In this document: one piece after another, positions 6,552-8,898 of the stretch
Numbering within the stretch: position 1 is the stretch's first letter
Layout of the letters: each line of letters opens with the position of its first letter
Source: Giesbergeria sp.
GTDB taxonomy: Bacteria; Pseudomonadota; Gammaproteobacteria; Burkholderiales; Burkholderiaceae_C
Assembly: GCA_030690515.1 (NCBI GenBank)
Contig: JAUYGP010000596.1
Span: 1 to 8,898, forward strand
DNA: 8,898 nt
Reading direction: 5' to 3'
Program-made: the position numbers and the translations under genes
The notes under the pieces: model-generated
Database searches by the model: none
Seen by the model: the letters and a program-made list of their open reading frames with translations, nothing else
What the model was told of the DNA's origin: nothing

Positions 6552-6555
6552 GGAG
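6552..6555 (+). promoter_or_regulatory. Ribosome binding site fixing the urtA start
   Basis: GGAG lies eight bases before ATG 6564. It decides between this start and a longer in-frame ORF beginning at 6420, and the chosen start gives a clean signal peptide. Confidence 0.75.
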
Positions 6556-6563
6556 AAGCAAGC

Positions 6564-7826
6564 ATGCAACGTCGCTATTCGCTCAAGGCCCTTGCGGCCA
6601 TCGCCACGATCGCCGGGCTCTCAAGCCTGCCCGCGCACGCGCAGGACACCATCAAGGTCGGTGTGCTGCACAGCCTCTCGGGCACCATGGCCATCTCCGA
6701 GACAGTGCTCAAGGACACGGTGCTCATGGCCATCGACGACATTAACGCCAAGGGCGGCGTGCTGGGCAAGAAGCTCGAGCCCGTGGTGGTGGACCCGGCG
6801 TCCAACTGGCCGCTGTTTGCCGAAAAAACCAAACAATTGCTCGGCCAGGACAAGGTCTCGGTCATCTTTGGCTGCTGGACCAGCGTGAGCCGCAAGAGCG
6901 TGCTGCCCGTGGTCGAAGAAATGAACGGCCTGCTGTTCTACCCCGTGCAGTACGAGGGTGAAGAGCTGTCGAAAAACGTGTTCTACACCGGCGCCGCGCC
7001 CAACCAGCAAGCCATTCCTGCGGTGGACTATTTGATGAGCAAGGACGGCGGCGGTGCCAAGCGCTGGGTGCTGCTGGGCACCGACTACGTGTACCCGCGC
7101 ACCACCAACAAAATCCTGCGCGCCTACCTCAAATCCAAGGGTGTGAAGGACGCCGACATCGACGAGAAATACACGCCGTTTGGCCACAGCGACTACCAAA
7201 CCATCGTCGCCGACATCAAGAAGTTCAGCCAGGGCGGCAAGACGGCGGTGGTCTCGACCATCAACGGCGACAGCAACGTGCCGTTCTACAAAGAGCTTGG
7301 CAACGCGGGCCTCAAGGCCAAGGACGTGCCCGTGGTCGCCTTCAGCGTGGGCGAGGAAGAACTGCGCGGTGTGGACACCAAGCCGCTGGTAGGCCACCTG
7401 GCGGCATGGAACTACTTCATGTCGATCAAGAACCCCACCAACACCGCCTTCATCAAGCAGTGGAGCGACTACGCCCGCGCCAAGAAGATTCCGGGCCACA
7501 TGGACAAGCCCCTCACCAACGACCCGATGGAAGCCACCTGGATCGGCATCCACATGTGGAAGCAGGCTGTCGAGAAGGCCAAGAGCACGGACGTGGACAA
7601 GGTGATTGCCGCCATGGCGGGCCAGACCTTCAAGGCACCCAGCGGCATCGTCAGCAAGATGGACGAGAAGAACCACCACCTGCACAAGAGCGTGTTCATC
7701 GGCGAAATCAAGGCCGACGGCCAGTTCAACGTGGTGTGGAAGACGCCCGGCCCGGTCAAGGCCAAGCCGTGGAGCCCGTACATCGAAGGCAATGACAAGA
7801 AGAAAGACGAACCCGAGGTGAAGTGA
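6564..7826 (+). CDS. urtA: Urea ABC transporter, periplasmic urea-binding protein UrtA
   Basis: Periplasmic solute-binding protein of the branched-chain amino acid (HAAT) family that captures urea for the UrtBCDE ABC importer. It has 420 residues, normal for UrtA. Residues 1-26 are an export signal with likely cleavage at AHA-QD; the start MQRRYSLKAL has an Arg pair resembling a twin-arginine signal. The mature protein begins DTIKVGVLHSLSGTMAISE, typical of the family, followed by DPASNWPLFAEK and FGCWTSVSRKSVLPVVEE (from ~102) and LLFYPVQYEGEE, stretches I associate specifically with UrtA rather than LivJ. The lysine-rich tail is compatible with solubility. A good ribosome binding site is present. 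urtB follows on the same strand after 274 bases. Expression is probably nitrogen- or urea-controlled, with the upstream two-component pair as candidate regulators. Confidence 0.97.
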   Translation: MQRRYSLKALAAIATIAGLSSLPAHAQDTIKVGVLHSLSGTMAISETVLKDTVLMAIDDINAKGGVLGKKLEPVVVDPASNWPLFAEKTKQLLGQDKVSVIFGCWTSVSRKSVLPVVEEMNGLLFYPVQYEGEELSKNVFYTGAAPNQQAIPAVDYLMSKDGGGAKRWVLLGTDYVYPRTTNKILRAYLKSKGVKDADIDEKYTPFGHSDYQTIVADIKKFSQGGKTAVVSTINGDSNVPFYKELGNAGLKAKDVPVVAFSVGEEELRGVDTKPLVGHLAAWNYFMSIKNPTNTAFIKQWSDYARAKKIPGHMDKPLTNDPMEATWIGIHMWKQAVEKAKSTDVDKVIAAMAGQTFKAPSGIVSKMDEKNHHLHKSVFIGEIKADGQFNVVWKTPGPVKAKPWSPYIEGNDKKKDEPEVK

Positions 7827-7829
7827 CAC

Positions 7830-7926
7830 CCCCCTGAGGCGCTGCGCGCCTTCACCCCCTCTCTGGCAGCGCTGCGCGCTGCGGAGGGGGGACGCCGCCA
7901 GCGCGGCGGGGCGGCCCTTGCGCGGG
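7830..7926. repeat. 97-bp GC-rich intergenic repeat, copy 1
   Basis: Begins CCCCCTGAGGCGCTGCGCGC and ends in GGGGCGGCCCTTGCGCGGG. It contains a long hairpin: CCCCCTC (7855-7861) pairs with GAGGGGG (7884-7890), and inside it GCAGCG (7866-7871) pairs with CGCTGC (7877-7882). A second small dyad AGGCGC-TGC-GCGCCT lies at the left end. I recall near-identical elements from many Comamonadaceae intergenic regions. It begins four bases after the urtA stop and may act on mRNA stability or transcription between urtA and urtB. Confidence 0.85.
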
Positions 7927-7940
7927 AGGGTTCGGGGCAT

Positions 7941-8037
7941 CCCCCTGAGGCGCTGTGCGCCTTCCCCCTTCTCTCGAATCGCTACGCAATTCGGGAAGGG
8001 GGACACCCCCAGCGCGGCGGGGCGGCCCTTGCGCGGG
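7941..8037. repeat. 97-bp GC-rich intergenic repeat, copy 2
   Basis: Same length, orientation and ends as copy 1, 111 bases downstream. The central arms differ in sequence but still pair: CCCCCTTC (7964-7971) with GAAGGGGG (7995-8002), and CGAAT (7975-7979) with ATTCG (7989-7993). The last 27 bases are identical to copy 1. Confidence 0.85.
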
Positions 8038-8100
8038 GGTGCTGGTATGGGGCTGCGTTTGCTCTGCGGCCGGGTTCGTTTTTTTGTCACTGATCAGCCC

Positions 8101-8898
8101 ATGCTTTTTAAAACTCTTCAACGCCTGACTGCCTGCCTGCTGCTGTGTGCGGCGTGGCAGGCGCACGCGCTTACGCTGGATGCGGCGCGGGCCATGGTCG
8201 TGGGCGATACCGATGCGCGCATTGCTGCGGTGCAGGCCGCCCTTGCCACGCCCGACGACGCCACCGTGGCCTTCATCCGTGCCTTGCAGGACGACGCCGT
8301 CAAGATGGTGGGCGATCAGCCCATCGTGGTGCAGGACGACCAAGGGCGCGACCCGGTCACGGGCGCCGCTGTGCCGCTGCCCGAGGACGCCGAGGACATC
8401 ATCAATAACAACCGCATGCGCGGTGCGCTGGGCAATGCGCTGGCTGCGCTGCAACTTCGCTCAAGCGACGTGGCGCAGCGCCGCGCGGCGATTGATGTGC
8501 TGCTCGAAGAGTCCGACGAAGCGGGCCTTCCCGCCATTGAGCAGGCGCTGGCCAGTGAGAAAAATGCTGGGCTAAAAGCCCTGCTGGAAAACATCCGCGC
8601 CCGCACGCTGATTGCCAGCAGTGACCCGGCCCGCCGCCTGGACGCGGCGCAGCACCTGGCTGCCAGCGGCAACCCGGCTTCGCGCACCGTGCTGCTCGAA
8701 CAACTGCGCGTGGAGGCCGACCCCAAGGTCAAGGCCGCCATGCAAGCCGCCCTCAAAAGCGTGGAAGAGCGCCTGCGCTGGGGCGAATGGCTGGCGGCCA
8801 TGTTCTCGGGTATCAGCCTGGGCTCCATCCTGCTGCTCGTCGCCCTGGGCCTGGCCATCACCTACGGGCTGATGGGCGTCATCAACATGGCGCATGGC
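8101..8898 (+). CDS. urtB: Urea ABC transporter permease UrtB, 5' part (cut by window end)
   Basis: First 266 codons of an inner-membrane permease of the LivH class, one of two channel subunits of the urea importer. A signal peptide (MLFKTLQRLTACLLLCAAWQAHA) is followed by ~200 residues predicted to be extracytoplasmic, helical and repeat-like; this N-terminal extension is usual for proteobacterial UrtB (about 530 residues) and absent from LivH. The first permease helix starts near residue 231 with FSGISLGSILLLVALGLAITY and GLMGVINMAHG, the family signature, right at the window edge. ATG 8101 has no evident Shine-Dalgarno, but the next in-frame Met would lose the signal peptide. It follows urtA after two GC-rich repeats; urtC, urtD and urtE are expected downstream. 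Confidence 0.93.
   Translation, partial: MLFKTLQRLTACLLLCAAWQAHALTLDAARAMVVGDTDARIAAVQAALATPDDATVAFIRALQDDAVKMVGDQPIVVQDDQGRDPVTGAAVPLPEDAEDIINNNRMRGALGNALAALQLRSSDVAQRRAAIDVLLEESDEAGLPAIEQALASEKNAGLKALLENIRARTLIASSDPARRLDAAQHLAASGNPASRTVLLEQLRVEADPKVKAAMQAALKSVEERLRWGEWLAAMFSGISLGSILLLVALGLAITYGLMGVINMAHG

Larger units (their letters stand above)
6183..6563 (+). other. urtA upstream region (381 bp), no gene
   Basis: No credible coding sequence is seen here; the open frame continuing upstream of urtA (6420-6563) is non-native in composition and lacks a ribosome binding site. The stretch holds a GC-rich hairpin (6210-6225), an AT-rich repeat (6250-6316), a 7-2-7 palindrome (6463-6478) and the urtA ribosome binding site. 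A weak sigma-70-like pair, TTACCT (6286) and TATAAA (6308) spaced by 16, falls inside the AT-rich repeat. The length fits a regulated promoter with a long leader. Confidence 0.6.

Noticed and set aside
6420..6563. 48-codon in-frame extension of urtA
   Set aside because: The internal start at 6564 has a good ribosome binding site and yields a proper signal peptide; the extension does neither.
7830..8037. CRISPR array from the two direct repeats
   Set aside because: Only two units, 97 bp each with a 14-base gap and no cas genes; they are dispersed intergenic repeats.
8079..8085. Intrinsic terminator ending in a run of seven T before urtB
   Set aside because: No stable GC stem directly precedes the T-run, and termination here would silence urtB.
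6621..8090. 489-codon minus-strand open frame across urtA and the repeats
   Set aside because: It is antisense to urtA, and its N-terminal part is simply the two GC-rich repeats translated, a known source of false genes.

Overview
The window looks like a chromosomal stretch from a high-GC betaproteobacterium, most likely Comamonadaceae (Acidovorax/Variovorax-like). I base this on the strongly GC-biased third codon positions, the protein sequences, and two kinds of intergenic repeat that I recall as typical of that family. No database was searched, so the lineage is an inference.

Layout, left to right, with all real genes on the + strand. (1) Positions 1-177 are a control region. It holds a perfect 15-bp inverted repeat whose two arms each read as a full sigma-54 (-24/-12) promoter, pointing away from each other. 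(2) 178-3744 is a very large membrane protein: an NCS1-type nucleobase/cation symporter fused, through a cysteine-rich segment and two further membrane helices, to a hybrid histidine kinase with a C-terminal receiver. (3) 3741-4799 is a response regulator (receiver, PAS-like middle, LuxR/FixJ-type HTH) that overlaps the kinase stop by 4 bases. (4) 4800-5150 is a gap with an AT-rich repeat-like stretch, protein-like debris that may be a gene relic, and a small ORF with a good ribosome binding site that runs into the next gene. (5) 5151-6182 is a PAS-GGDEF diguanylate cyclase. (6) 6183-6563 is the urtA upstream region, with a GC-rich hairpin, a second AT-rich repeat and a 7-2-7 palindrome that could be a LuxR/NarL-class operator. 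(7) 6564-7826 is urtA, the urea-binding protein. (8) 7827-8100 holds two tandem 97-bp GC-rich repeats. (9) 8101 to the window end is the first half of urtB, the urea permease.

A plausible reading is one nitrogen-scavenging unit. The transporter-kinase senses a nitrogenous solute, perhaps while moving it, and phosphorylates the adjacent regulator, which controls the high-affinity urea ABC transporter (urtAB..., continuing past the window). The sigma-54 promoter would put the sensor under nitrogen control. The diguanylate cyclase between the two parts may add a c-di-GMP output or may simply be an insertion. The most unusual items are the NCS1-kinase fusion with its eight-cysteine linker, the back-to-back sigma-54 promoters, and the 7-2-7 palindrome before urtA.
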